The position numbers and the translations under genes were made by a program. DNA of 64,000 bases from Glandiceps talaboti (Eukaryota > Hemichordata > Enteropneusta > Spengelidae): the NCBI RefSeq assembly GCF_964340395.1, contig NC_135566.1, positions 19,541,297 to 19,605,296 on the forward strand. The letters are read 5' to 3'. The notes under the pieces were generated by a model, which did not search any database, was not told the DNA's origin, and was given only the letters and a program-made list of their open reading frames with translations. Position 1 is the stretch's first letter, and each line of letters starts with the position of its first letter. This document shows positions 1-11,296 of this stretch, piece after piece.

Positions 1-33
<33 letters not shown>

Positions 34-790
34 TTCACTTTCACTTTCACTCGGCGATCGAACTCCAGACATGAATTATATGTACAATGACCCTATATCA
101 ATCACTTGTGGGCTAATTCCAGGATGATAATATTCAATTTTAGGATGATATAGTATTTTCCAATGCAATCACCAGTTACATTATTTTTTGAACATTTGCA
201 AATACCTAATAACGTCATTAGTTTGCATTATGGTCCTCCTAGAATAGAATATTATCATCCTGGAATAGAATATTAGCTTACAAGTGACTGTGCGCTGTAT
301 ACCCCTTATTTGATTGAATATCTTATTTCAAGGCCAACTTGGGTTGGCACTTTTTATATCACCTCATGTGACCTCGTGGATTGATATGTATAGCCACATG
401 TACGTGAATAGTATATGCATACACGTTGTCTTTGATGTAAGTGAAACACATGTATAACTACGCCGGGGAAGTACATAAGTAGTCATTTACAGTACTGAGT
501 CGCAGACATCCAGCATCTGTTCTTTCTCACACCGTACCGACAGACTTCATAAACTTCTACGAAAATGACGGTGGAACTGACGTATTTCAATGGACGTGGA
601 CTTGGAGAGTCTGTCCGATTCATGCTAGCAGCTACAGGAACGAAGGTAACAATGCAATATATCATGTACGACTGACTCGACTGTACTGTAAATGTAGATG
701 TAGTCTCGGCTACCATTTACTCGAAGTATAGTACAGGCACTTGAGGCTTGAATCAATCTGCATGAATATGACAAAATTCTTATTTTAAAT
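1..790. repeat. Left arm of a large inverted duplication (GST promoter + exon 1)
   Basis: The reverse complement of this stretch is found at about 10030-10990. The match runs from the GA microsatellite (1-30) through the 5' flank and exon 1 of the GST gene and on into intron 1; it is clear to about 665 and patchy to about 790. The two arms are 9.2 kb apart and enclose exons 2-4. The window starts inside the GA tract, so the true outer end of this arm is not visible. The flank upstream of the start codon has no clear TATA box. Confidence 0.88.
565..645 (+). CDS. Alpha-class-like glutathione S-transferase, exon 1 (residues 1-27)
   Basis: First coding exon of a cytosolic GST, which conjugates glutathione to electrophiles or reduces hydroperoxides. 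It reads MTVELTYFNGRGLGES..., the start of the thioredoxin-like N-terminal domain. Tyr7 lies in the YFNGRG context of the catalytic tyrosine of alpha-class enzymes (Tyr9 in human GSTA1). The position equivalent to the alpha-class Arg15 (NxRGR) is Leu13 here. The start codon sits in an AAA-ATG context and is the first in-frame ATG; the exon ends in phase 0 at a GTAAC donor. Assembled with the other five exons the protein has 216 residues, normal for the family (about 200-225). The coding exon sizes 81-52-133-136-132-117 resemble vertebrate alpha-class genes, where I recall 52, 133 and 132 nt exons at the same places. Sigma class is the main alternative. Confidence 0.93.
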
Positions 791-850
791 GCAAAATTCA
801 AAAAAAAATTCAAAAAAATCCATATAGATTGATTCAAGTGCCTGTGCGTA
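732..850. mobile_element. Short palindromic hairpin element
   Basis: A GTACAGGCACTTGA...TTGAATCAATCTG arm near 732-764 pairs with GATTGATTCAAGTGCCTGTGC at 829-848, around an AT-rich loop. One arm recurs at 10066-10088, in the orientation expected of the inverted GST copy. It looks like a non-autonomous element or a fixed cruciform sequence; no target duplication is clear. Confidence 0.6.
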
Positions 851-1617
851 TATGCATAGGTTGAGACCGTTATGTATTGCAATTTGCATCATGTACTTCA
901 TAGATAGTGGATCTTCTCCACTCTCGAAATTTGCATTCACATCGCACGACATCGATTTAATTATTCGAATTACGTAAGTTAGCTTGTCGTTGAATACAAG
1001 AGTTCGTACGAAATTACATAATACGTACATCCATAGACTAAGACTACCTCGTAGGCCTGGAATATGCCGCTACGAGTACTCTCGAGTCTTACAACTTAAA
1101 CATGTCATGTCATGCCATGACCCCTCTTATCCCTGAGAGGGCTCGGGGGACGACGAAGGCACGTCAGTTTTCGGAGCGCATATTTGAAATGATCACTGGG
1201 AGGGGGAGACGTCCCCCTTATTATGGCTACAGGCTAGGCGTACCTGCTACCCTATGGTGTGTGTATGTTTGTTGCCTAACTCCTGTTTACTGTTTGTCAG
1301 AGCTGAAGTCTATAATGGAGTCCCAGGTTAACACCCCCTGAAATGTGTGTTTTTATATATATATATTATACATAGCTTTTGCCAAGTCATGCATGTTCTT
1401 AATATATGGGGTGTTGATTGTGTGTTGAAATTGGTGTAAAATGATATTTTGGGTTGACATTATTGCCAACGCCCATACTACCAGCACTGGCCACTTGTAC
1501 CTGTGTCCTTAACCTGCAGGCAGTAGATGAACCTCACTCTCTATTTGGTGTGTGACAATACACACCTTGTTTTGTTATGCAAATCATGGCTATAAAAGAG
1601 TAATAAAAGATGTAAGG

Positions 1618-1935
1618 GTAGTTATTGAAAATAAGTTGTCCCTTGACGATCACATCTGAAAAGGTCTCAAATGCAAATAATTATAAGGTCATGGGTATTA
1701 TAATGTAAAACGAACGATGGAATATTTGGACCCAAGAATTTTTAAGCTACTCTACAGGGGGTTTGGGCAAGCCTCATCTTGAGTATGCAAATCAAGTTTG
1801 GTGTCCATTCTAGATGAAGCAAATTGAAACAATTGAGAATGTACAGAGGAGGGTGACTAAAAAATTACCAGATGTCCAAATTGTCTTACCGAGAAAGATT
1901 TCAATAGAGCATTATATACGTAATCCAAGAAATCA
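1618..1935 (+). pseudogene. Non-LTR retrotransposon (CR1/Jockey-like) reverse-transcriptase C-terminal fragment
   Basis: Broken reading frames give the usual RT thumb/tail region of LINEs: ...ENKLSLDDHI, then RTMEYLDPRIFKLLY, KPHLEYANQVWCPF and KQIETIENVQRRVTK. The pattern 'RPHLEYA..VW.P' followed by 'IE.VQRR.TK' is diagnostic. In-frame stops (after DDHI and after WCPF) and at least two frameshifts show it is dead. It lies in GST intron 1 in the same orientation as the gene. Confidence 0.8.
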
Positions 1936-2526
1936 GGAAATCTGAATGGATTAGGTCATCCTGATTTATCACTGGGATGTAGAATGTGCACACATTCTTT
2001 CAAGGAAATGATGCTGTATACGTAACACCCTTGATTCTTAGAAGAAAGGAAATCCTGTATTTATGCCAACTGTGAGTTAAATTTTACCAGCACTTGAAAG
2101 ATCTCTCTTAGTTATCTAAACATGTCTTTCTTAGAAACAATGAAATCACATTAATTGTGCTCTGTAATATCCCTGATTCTTGGAAGAAATGAAATTGTGT
2201 ATTTTAAATTTTTGCCAACTCACTGTTTGTGTGACTTGCAACATGACCAGAAGTAAATTGAAAGAATAACTTGTTTGTGTATTGTCAATTTGTCCTCATG
2301 ATTGATACACTTATGTAACCAGTGACTTTTTCTTGTTGGAGCTTATGACATTTACCAGAAACAAGGACAGATCTATGTCCCCGTGAAATTAAATCTAGAC
2401 CATCCACCAGTAATAGGAAAATCTTTGTAACAACATACTGTAATTGTGTTACCTTGGTACATGATACAGTGGAGATTTTTTGTCACTCATATCCTCTTTT
2501 GGTTTTGACTTTTATTATTCACTTTA

Positions 2527-2934
2527 CAGGACTCAACATTAACAGTAGTCCCATGCCCACAGACTACCAATTCTAGTCATGGGGTTACCATATAGTTTGC
2601 AGCTGGTAGCCCACTCAGGCTGCCACTGATTATGTTATGAGAATGGAAGATTTACGAACATAAAAGTATTTTAATAATATACATTTTTCCAATAGAGGAA
2701 TATGTTTTCAGTTCAGGAATATCGGACTATAGGTCACAATCCTTGGGCTACCAATTTCTGAAACTGGTAGCCCACTGGGATAGTCTGTAAAGTACACCGT
2801 GACAGGGCGCCTTTACACATCGGCCAACTTCTCCCACATTGGGTGAGAGGAGGCCTGTGAGGGCGGAATGTCACAATGTATCTTACAGTCTACCCACTAG
2901 GACTACCAAAGAAAACAGTTAATTTTGAGCCCTG
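2527..2934. mobile_element. hAT-like MITE
   Basis: The ends are inverted: CAGGACTCAACATTAAC at 2527 and its near complement, GTTAATTTTGAGCCCTG, ending at 2934. Termini of the form CAGGG...CCCTG are typical of hAT elements. The flanks (ACTTTA / ACTTAA) are only an approximate target duplication. There is no coding capacity. A second palindromic element sits inside it at 2778-2893. Confidence 0.62.
2778..2893. mobile_element. Small palindromic MITE nested in the hAT-like MITE
   Basis: It starts TAGTCTGTAAAGTAC and ends GTATCTTACAGTCTA, with an internal CCTGTGAGGGCGG segment. A second copy with the same ends and core lies at 39811-39899, without the hAT-like termini, so this is a separate family inserted into the host MITE. 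Confidence 0.62.
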
Positions 2935-3497
2935 ACTTAATTAGTGATATGGCTACATTATGCCAGGGGATGACACCCTACATCTGTACAAGATTGTCTA
3001 CAGTAAAATCTAGTTATCAATAGCCCCACAATTTCAACATAATATGCTTCATCCTGTCTCAATCAGTGCAAGTCTCCAAGATAAGAATTTCTCATTTATC
3101 CTACTCATCCCCCCAAATACCTGTTTATTTCCCTCTATAAATAGTATACAATCATCTCTACCATGTCTTCTCTCGGTGTTAATCCCAAGTTTATGGTGTA
3201 CCTTTCTATAAACAAAGCTGCAAAAAAACCATAACTTATGCTGGAACAAAAGTGATGACACCATGATGTAATTTGTTTTAATCTGCCAGCTGTCCTCTGA
3301 AATTTTATCCTTCGTATTTGAAAGAAGTTTTGACCAATTTTATTTCTCATTTGTGCTATTTTGTCTGAGACATTTTATTGGTGTTTTTTTTCCGTGTTTT
3401 CATAACTGTTGTATTATATTTCATTTTTAGTTGTTAGTTTGTTGTACAATGTGCTGAAACATAGTGTAGCGTGTTTGTTTAAGAATTGAAACAATAA

Positions 3498-3529
<32 letters not shown>
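3498..3529. repeat. (AAT)n microsatellite
   Basis: About ten AAT/ATA triplets in intron 1 of the GST gene. Confidence 0.95.
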
Positions 3530-3532
<3 letters not shown>

Positions 3533-4517
3533 TGTAAATGAAGTACACGTAGCAATCAATTGACTTGTCTGGTTTACTATACGTGCTATGGTCACTGCAA
3601 TTATCTCTCCCATATAGTCAAATGGATTTCTCCAGTACAGAATTCCTTTCTTACCCTGGAAAGTGAGTTTAATGTTATTGGAGCATTGATAAACGTGATT
3701 ACATTATTTATTGTGTCCCCATGTGATTTACTTTTAGACTGGAGTTAGAGTAAGTATAGTGAACATTATTTGGAGCATGGAGGTCGAATCACATAACCAC
3801 CTTGTCAGTTTGTTATCATGGATTAATACTGACATGCACTGTTCATCGTTTCACCCAATAGGAGGTTTAGCTAGATTTTTGGTAGAATTTGTGCATTTGA
3901 CTAGACATGGAGAGATACATTTTTGTACGTTAGTGATCGCAGAAAATGTCAACATAGAATTACCGGTAGAATATTGACATGACTCCTCAGAACTTTTCTA
4001 TCAAAATGGCCATAACCACTTCTCTTTTTACAGAAAATACATATATATCAAACAAAACAAGTATTTTATTTTGTCAATAAAGACATATTGCAGAAAACAC
4101 AAAACAGTTATATTCCTTGGTAAGACGCATATCACATTAAATGCCAAACAACCATTTTCTTTGCTTTTCCTTACTGCATTTATGGTAGTAAACACTTATT
4201 TCACCCTAGTAAAACTTTAAGAACATTTACAGTATCATACTACCACCTGATGTAAGACTTAGTGTCTGTCTGACGTCTTTTGTAGTCTATGACAATCAAG
4301 TGTCTGTTTTAAAGTCTTGTATTTCATCAAACTACGTCATGTCTTTACCTTATAGTATACTTGTTACAGCCAGAAGGTATCAGGTATTGACACAATGGTG
4401 GTGTCTGTTACATCATGTGTCACCAAACTTACTGAAATATTTATTGTACCTTGTAATATACGAGTTGCATCAATCTGCAATATGTTTGGCCTTATTTTCC
4501 CTATGTGACCATTTTTG

Positions 4518-4770
4518 TTAACAGATAAAAGATTTTTGCTAAGGTGGAAACCATGGTAACTGATTAAAGATTTTTGCTAAGGTGGAAACCATGGTAACAA
4601 ATTAAAGATTTTTGCTAAGGTGGGAACCATGTAACAAATTAAAGATTTTTGCTAAAATAGACACCATGGTAACAGATTAAGATTTTTTCTTAAGGTGGAA
4701 ACCATGGTAACAAATTAAAGAATTTTGCTAAGGTGGAAACCATGGTAACAGATTAAAGATTTTTTTTTTG
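4518..4770. repeat. Minisatellite, unit about 43 bp, about 6 copies
   Basis: The unit 'AGATTTTTGCTAAGGTGG' plus 'AAACCATGGTAACAAATTAA' is repeated with small changes; one copy has TAAAATAGACACC in place of TAAGGTGGAAACC. Intronic and non-coding. Confidence 0.92.
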
Positions 4771-4800
4771 TAGATCTACGTAGTACATGTACTATTGTAC

Positions 4801-4922
4801 ATTTGTCTGTTTGGATGTGTGTTGTTTGTGATGGCGTTTTATTTGTATAGGGATTTCTGAGATTTGTCTGTTTGGATGTGTGTTGTTTGTGATGGCGTTT
4901 TATTTGTATAGGGATTTCTGAG
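4801..4922. repeat. Two exact 61-bp tandem copies
   Basis: Unit 1 is 4801-4861 and unit 2 is 4862-4922, each starting ATTTGTCTGTTTGGATGTG and ending GGATTTCTGAG. The near identity implies a recent duplication. Confidence 0.93.
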
Positions 4923-5048
4923 ATGCCAAAAGAAAATTTTCCATTACAAAGGTTTTGAATTGAATTGAATTGATGGGACCATGTATAAATACTTGTAATC
5001 AAGAGTTCTCACATCAGTGTGTATTATAAAAAGTACCTTTTTTTTCAG

Positions 5049-5100
5049 TTTACAGAGACGTTTTTAAAAGATAAAGCACAGATGACCAAGTTAAGAGAGG
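5049..5100 (+). CDS. Alpha-class-like GST, exon 2 (residues 28-45, last codon split)
   Basis: A 52-nt exon preceded by a long T tract and CAG, followed by GTAAGT. It reads FTETFLKDKAQMTKLRE and ends with one base of the next codon. The motif F-x-E-x-F followed by x-KLR matches the alpha-class sequence between strand 1 and the cis-proline loop. The 52-nt size and phase 0 to phase 1 splicing agree with vertebrate GSTA genes. Confidence 0.93.
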
Positions 5101-5273
5101 GTAAGTCAAATTTTGGTTCATATGATTTACATTATTTCAAGAGATTCCAACTTAACAAATCAATCAATCAATCAATCATATGCATTTTTCATTTTTATGG
5201 TTTTTAGCACTACTGAACTGATAAGGTTCAGTAGTGTTATAGGCATGGCAAAGTGTCTGTGTGTGTGTGTGTG

Positions 5274-5320
<47 letters not shown>

Positions 5321-6308
5321 GCGTGCGTGCATGCGTGTGTGTGTGTGTGATCAAAAACCAGTGGACCGATTGACATGATATTTGGTTGGGGTATTACCTT
5401 GGGTATCTAGTTGAGAAATTGTTCAAATCAAAATGATCTTACGACCTATGTGTGATTTGGGTAAAAAAAATTGATTTTTGGTCAAAAAACTTAAACTCAA
5501 AAACTACAGGGCAGATTGGTCTGACATTTGGTGGGAACATTCATAGGGGTGTTTAGATTAAGAATTCATCATGATATGATGATTCCATCAATGATATGCT
5601 AATTAGCGCTAAAAATGTATGCTGTATTTGTATATATGATATATGCAAATTTGTTTGTATTTACTATAAACATCGACTGACAGTACTTGTTGATTTTATG
5701 ATAAATATTTTACTCAACACCCATACTATCTGTCTTAATTTTTACAGCTAATTTCCAATTGTAACCCTTGTATTTACCAAAAAACTAAATTTCACATTTT
5801 TTGACCAAAAACATGTGTTTTATACCAATTTTCCCTAATTCTGTGGTCAAGTTACTGACCATACATTCATGTAAATTAAAATTCTATATTTCATAATTAT
5901 TGATATACTTGTAGATGAGACCATATCCCACCTGTTTTGTTGTAAAATGATCACTGTCACTGACCCCTGTGAATAAAGTTTCAACTACATATGGTTGAAA
6001 CATTTTTAAAATAAAGTTTCATAGCATCTTGACTGTAAGAGGTGGAGGGAAGAACTTTGATTTGAGACTGGAACATGTCTACCTCTTATGGAGGTCCTAG
6101 GGGGTGTCCCTCTAGAAGCTTTTGAAGTTTTTGTTACCAATTGAGCTGTCTTGTAAGTACATATTTATAAGTGGATAATTGAGAGGAGCACCGCCAGCGA
6201 TGAATCTATCCATCTAAGGACATACATGCTGTCATAATGTGCCATGGTATCAGTGAAATACATACAAGAAATAGTATACTAGTTCACTCAATTATCCAAA
6301 TCTTTCAG
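5101..6308 (+). other. GST intron 2
   Basis: GTAAGT donor and CTTTCAG acceptor. The first 540 bases are a dispersed hairpin/microsatellite repeat (listed next). From about 5650 to 6300 I see only AT-rich unique-looking sequence. Confidence 0.85.
5203..5645 (+). mobile_element. Dispersed repeat, copy A (hairpin + TG/TCTG tract + GGACCGATTG module)
   Basis: It opens with a hairpin (AGCACTACTGAACT / GGTTCAGTAGTGTT, 5206-5238) followed by TATAGGCATG, then a (TG)n(TCTG)n tract at 5258-5349, then a module 'CAGTGGACCGATTGACATGATATTTGG' (described, not exact). The same order recurs at 19390-20770 (copy C), and part of it at 9120-9780 (copy B). It is a multi-copy non-coding element whose hairpin marks one terminus. 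Confidence 0.75.
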
Positions 6309-6441
6309 ATGGATGTCTCATGTTCATGCAAGTGCCTTTGCTGACAATTGACGGTTTGCAGTTGGTTCAAAGTCAAGCCATCTGTCGCTATCTGGCCAGA
6401 AAACATGGGATGGATGGAAAAACACCAGAAGAGAAAGGAAG
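6309..6441 (+). CDS. Alpha-class-like GST, exon 3 (residues 45-89, glutathione-binding part)
   Basis: A 133-nt exon (TTTCAG acceptor, GTTTGT donor), phase 1 to phase 2. It contains GCLMFMQVPLLTIDG, where Gln52-Val53-Pro54 is the cis-proline loop that binds the glutathione backbone, and LVQSQAICRYLAR, where Gln65-Ser66 matches the QS/QT pair that binds the gamma-glutamyl group. It ends in GKTPEEKG at the linker to the helical domain. All G-site residues except the Arg15 equivalent look intact, so the product should bind glutathione. Confidence 0.95.
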
Positions 6442-6697
6442 GTTTGTTTGTTTGTTTGTTTGTTTGTCAGTGAAAGATATTTTGACCTTGTAATCAACCA
6501 GACATGAGGAAATATCTATATAGGTAAGTTAAATGATTTATTCTGAAACTGGAGTTGTTTGATATGAGATATTCCAAAGATGTGTGCGTGCCTGTGTGTT
6601 ATACTTGAGGTATATGTATGGATGATTGTGATGTTCTCTGTGGCTGTGGTGAGAGAAAGTACAGCTGAAAACACTTCAAACATCAGACTAAGTTTAA

Positions 6698-9084
6698 AGG
6701 TGATTCAAAATGCTCACATTCACTATTGCTATTTTGCTAGACGACATGTTTGTGAAATGTATACTGGTTTTAAAACTTAAAAAAAGCGTCTGCAAACACC
6801 TTAAAATGACCTTTTTTCAGTCAGTTCCCTTCGGATTTACTTCAAGAGTTTTTGGGTATTTCCGGTCCCACCTAGACCACAGGATTTTATGACGTCATAA
6901 GGAGACATGGTTAGCACGTAGCCTATGACGAGCGTAGTGACTATGTGAATAAAACTCAACAGCATTGTGAAAAAATACATTGTTGGTGGTTGTAATAGAC
7001 ATCAGTAAACAAAAACTACAGTCTACATGTCTTATTAACCAACATTTACTGATATTTACTCACACTTCCTGACTAATTGTCAGTGTCTGTGAGTATAAAT
7101 GCTAAAATATTATGTCCCCATATTATGGCAAAATAAATCAAAATGGCTAGACTAGATACACATAAACACTTGTAATGTCGCGTGTTTCACATTCAGTGAC
7201 TTTTATTTATCTGATTTTTTATTATTTGCCGATAAGAAGCATCACAATACCATCGACATGCATGATGCGTTGACGGCATATTTTAGCCTACTATACTCGT
7301 ACTCGCTGATGTCGCCTTTTGAATGGCACATACAAAGTAAACACATTTCATCTCGAATAGATATACTAGCTATTAGAATACCCATATTATCAGCAACAAG
7401 AATTGTAAAGAATTACAAAATTTCGTGAGTTTCGTGTTGTCATTTATATGACTTTAGCAACTCGTCTGGAAGAAAACTTGTATGGTTTCCCTTTTTGCAA
7501 TATCACTTCATACAACAAGCCTATTTAATATTCATTAGAAGAATTTTGTAACGAATCATGGTATTCGAAGTATACAGTTTAGGAAACCAACAAATCAAAT
7601 ATCGCGATGTGTTCATGATATATGATTGGACAATATTGACGTCGGCAATCAAGGTCGTGACCCCAGCACATGGTTATCAGAGAAAGTCTGTAACTAGATA
7701 TTAGACACGTTCGCTTCAGTCCAATTTCTCAGTGTTTGGTTTGACGTTAGAGACATTATTTCTGTACGACTTTTGCAATATATCTAAATAATAAATATGG
7801 ATTATTTCAACACATGTGGATAAATTCAACCCGAATGTGCTCTCCGAGTCCATACGTACATACACCCACTTCAGCTTTGATCGGCGGAACTCCCGTAACT
7901 ATCCTACGTATATATACTGCTGCGACCGCGGTGACTGCCAGCGAAACAAAACTTGACAACACTACCCACCTACCGATAATCAAATATATAATAATCACAC
8001 ACTGTGATAAAAACACGCAATAATTCGAGTCCCCAACACGTTGATGAGCCCTACTTCTGTTCAGTCCGACTGCGAGTTTCTGAGGTTTTACATGGGTCTC
8101 AGACTCGGACTAGAGTATCGCGCCCTAGGCCCTAGACAGCCCTGGCAGAAAATAGTATATGTAAACTTGCGTTCACAAGCCAAACATGTGACAATACAAG
8201 ACCACAACGAAAACTGAGAAACATTTACAGGTCACTCTCATTTTATATATGGACAACAAAATTAGGTCGGCCACAGTTCCATTTACATGCAATGACTCGG
8301 AGCGTGATTCCACATGCTTGGAGCAAATCGAATCAATAAGTGTATTATGGGACCAACAAATATATTGTGGTACTGCATGTCCTGATACGTTTTCTTGAAG
8401 TTTCCCATGGGTATTCTAATACCTAGTATATTTATTGGAGATGAAATAAAAGGTGACGCAAGTACGAGTATAGTAGGCTAAAATATGCCTTCCTCGGATG
8501 CCGTTGACCCCGGCCCTCAACGCATCACGACGGCATTGTAATGCTTCTTCTAAGCAAATGATAAAAAATCAGATAAATAAAAGTCATTGAATGTGAAACA
8601 CCCGACATTACAAGTGTTTATGTATATCTAGTCTAGCCGTTTTGATTTATTTTGCCATAATATGGGGACATAATATTTTAGCATTTATACCCACAGACAC
8701 TGACAATTAGTCAGGAAGTGTGAGTAAATATCGGTAAATGTTGGTTAATAAGACATGTAGAGTGTAGTTTTTGTTTACTGATGTCTATTACAACCACCAG
8801 CAATGTATTTTTTCACAATGCTGTTGAGTTTTATTCACCTATTGACTACGCTCGTCATAGGCTACATGCTAACCATGTCTCCTTATGACGTCATAAAATC
8901 CCATGGTCTAGGTGGGACCGGAAATACCCGAAAACACTCGAAGTAAATCCGAAGGGAACTGACTGAAAAAAGGTCATTTTAAGGTGTTTGCAGACGCTTT
9001 TTAAAGTTTTGAAATCAGTATACATTTCACAAACATGTCGTCTAGCAAAATAGCAATAGTGAATGTGAGCATTTTGAATCATCT
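6698..9084. mobile_element. Foldback (long-TIR) element, 2.4 kb, flanked by TTAA
   Basis: The left arm (about 6698-7400) and right arm (about 8400-9084) are inverted copies of each other for about 0.7 kb with scattered differences. The ends read AGGTGATTCAAAATGCTC and AGATGATTCAAAATGCTC (right end reversed). TTAA lies at 6694-6697 and 9085-9088, a plausible target duplication. The 1 kb loop has no credible coding region. Each arm carries TGACGTCA within a TTATGACGTCATAA palindrome (6890-6897 and 8886-8893), a perfect CRE/ATF-type site. Transcribed with the GST intron, it would form a long double-stranded RNA hairpin. Confidence 0.85.
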
Positions 9085-9119
9085 TTAAATGACTGTAGTA
9101 TACCCATTCTAAATGGGTA

Positions 9120-9424
9120 TTTCACAGTGCTGTTTCAGGTATGTACAACTCAAGTGATATTAATTACACAATGATCCCATTAGTGATATGCAAATTAGGG
9201 CTAAAAACATGATTTTTTGGTGAAATGTCTGTCAGGAATATTTAGGCAGAAAGGAGTGTACAAAAATTATTATTTTATTGATCTCATTAAACCATTAAAT
9301 TTTCATGGGTACTTAACATAATGTAACAAGTGTATGTGAATGGCACTTGGATTAATCTCTCCTTGAGGTTGCTGGAAACATTGTCTGTCCAACTAGTTAC
9401 ACTGAAGGTTTGTTCAAGGTAAAA

Positions 9425-9457
<33 letters not shown>

Positions 9458-9785
9458 TGTGGATGATGCAAGTGATTTTGGTAATAAGATATGCCCATAG
9501 CAAAAGGTAAACAATGATTTATAATGCCAAAGCAACATTGGTGACGGAAAGGCAAATGAATAAACATTGCAAAATTGTATGTAGATGTGCCTAGCAACAA
9601 GATCATGCTCATAGCAACAATTAAATGATGGTGTATGTTGCAAATATAACACCCTAGATGGGTAGGCATGGGAATAAATCTTCAAAGAATGTATGCGAAT
9701 ATGTCTAGCAACAAGACCACATAATCATTGCAGAAAATTAAAGTTTACTGTCAACAGTTGCTACAACACCATTGGTGCTTTTATC
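9120..9785 (+). mobile_element. Dispersed repeat, copy B (partial)
   Basis: It shares ATATGCAAATTAGGGCTAAAA, a (TCTG)n tract (9427-9456), and the CTAGCAACAAGACCA...ATAGCAAC module (9590 and 9704) with copy C at 19390-20770. The end CTACAACACCATTGG resembles the end of copy C (CTACAATACCATTGG). It abuts GST exon 4. Confidence 0.65.
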
Positions 9786-9808
9786 TTTAAATCACAATTG
9801 TTTTTCAG

Positions 9809-9944
9809 AGTTGATATGATCAATGAAGGCGCCAGGGATTTGTTATCCAAGTTCTTTGGCATTGGATTTGTACCAAACACAGATGAGTTAATTGAAACTA
9901 TCAAAAAGCAACATCTTCCTCGATTTTTACCGATATTTGAAAAG
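9809..9944 (+). CDS. Alpha-class-like GST, exon 4 (residues 89-134)
   Basis: A 136-nt exon (TTTTTCAG acceptor, GTAAAT donor), phase 2 to phase 0. It encodes the first helices of the C-terminal all-alpha domain: (R)VDMINEGARDLLSKFFG ... RFLPIFEK. The D-M-x-x-E-G-x-x-D-L motif and the P-x-FEK end match alpha-class enzymes. It is two codons shorter than the 142-nt exon I recall for vertebrate alpha GSTs, the only size difference among the internal exons. Confidence 0.94.
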
Positions 9945-10160
9945 GTAAATATTGCTTTTTATTTTTTTTGACCTTCATGATTAGGCTCTTCAATCACTCT
10001 CTCTCTACATATATATATGAATTTCTGTAATTTTATAGTAAAAAAAGATTTTTTTCAAATTCATCCAGATTGATACAAGTGCCTGTGCTAATAGTAATAC
10101 ACCATACATGTTAAAACGAGAGAGTTATTGAAGTTGCACATATATATATTGCATTGTTAC

Positions 10161-10243
10161 CTTCGTTCCTGTAGCTGCTAGAGCATGAATTGGACAGACT
10201 CTCCGAGTCCACATCCATTGAAATACGTCAGTTCCACCGTCAT
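10161..10243 (-). pseudogene. Inverted copy of GST exon 1, broken
   Basis: Same start context (ATG at 10243-10241) and GTAAC donor as exon 1. The copy has substitutions (Arg11 to Cys, Arg18 to Gln) and a 2-nt insertion (CT) after the codon for Leu21, which creates an immediate TAG. It would encode only 21 residues, so it cannot replace exon 1 in frame. Confidence 0.9.
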
Positions 10244-10785
10244 TTTCGTAGAAGTTTATGAAATTGGTCGGTGTGAGAAAGAACAGATGCGGAATGTCTG
10301 TGACTCAGTACTGTATTTATGACTACTTATGTACTTCCCTGGCGTAGTTATACATGTGTTTCACTTACAATTTCAAAGACAACGTGTATGCATATAGCCT
10401 GTTCACATACATGTACCTTTAAATCAATCCACGAGGTCACATGAGGTGATACAAAAAGTGCCAACCCAAGTTGGCCTTGGAATATATACTATCAAATAAG
10501 GGGTATACAGGGCACAGTCACTTGTAAGCTAATATTCTATTCCAGGATGATAATATTCTATTCTAGGATGGCCATAATACAAAATAATGATGTTATTATG
10601 TATTTGCAAATGTTCAAAAAATACTGTAACTGGTGATTGCATCGGAAAATAGTATATCATCCTAAAATTGAATATTATCATCCTGGAATTAGGCCAGAAC
10701 TTGAAGTTACTGATATAGGGTCATTGTACATATAATTCATGTCTGGTGATCGATCGACGCGACGTGCAAACTAGTGAAAGTGAAT

Positions 10786-10991
<206 letters not shown>

Positions 10992-11296
10992 AAATTCTGA
11001 CACCATTACAATTGGTCCTCACAAGATATTATTGTTTGGTGTGTTTTTTTTATCACAGTATTCAATGTACATTGATGCTTACCTGTAGTTTTAGACTCAC
11101 TTACTTGTGTGTTTCTGCTCAGCCAAGATGGTATGGTATTGATTATTTCTGAAGTTACTTTATTTAGAAAATAATGTGTGCATTGGTTATGGTATATCTC
11201 TTTTTGGAGGATGTGGTGGCCCTGAAAAGTGCCGATTGGTTTGGGTTTGGGTCTTGTCAAGATGAGGCAAGACAAGTAGATCGTTGTTGGTGATGT

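Larger units (their letters stand above)
646..5048 (+). other. GST intron 1 (4.4 kb, repeat-filled)
   Basis: GT at 646 and a T-rich tract ending in AG at 5047-5048. It holds a hairpin element, a LINE fragment, a hAT-like MITE with a second hairpin inside it, an AAT microsatellite, and two minisatellites, each listed separately. In the remaining stretches (about 860-1617, 1940-2520, 2945-3490 and 3535-4515) I see no gene and no repeat I can name; the short ORFs there lack coding character. Confidence 0.85.
6442..9808 (+). other. GST intron 3
   Basis: Mostly a 2.4 kb foldback element (6698-9084) followed by a dispersed-repeat segment (9120-9780). A (TTTG)n run lies next to the donor (6442-6467). 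The last repeat ends only a few tens of bases before the exon 4 acceptor (TTTTTCAG at 9801-9808). Confidence 0.85.

Noticed and set aside
494-506. Antioxidant response element upstream of the GST start (CTGAGTCGCAG)
   Set aside because: It misses the TGACNNNGC core by one position, and the inverted copy differs there, so I cannot support it.
5172-5376. Cys-Val, Thr-His and Asp-Arg-Gln-Thr repeat ORFs at the TG/TCTG tract
   Set aside because: Microsatellite translations.
7807-8023. Overlapping 69-codon ORFs on both strands in the foldback loop
   Set aside because: No domain, no codon bias, and they mirror each other; likely chance.
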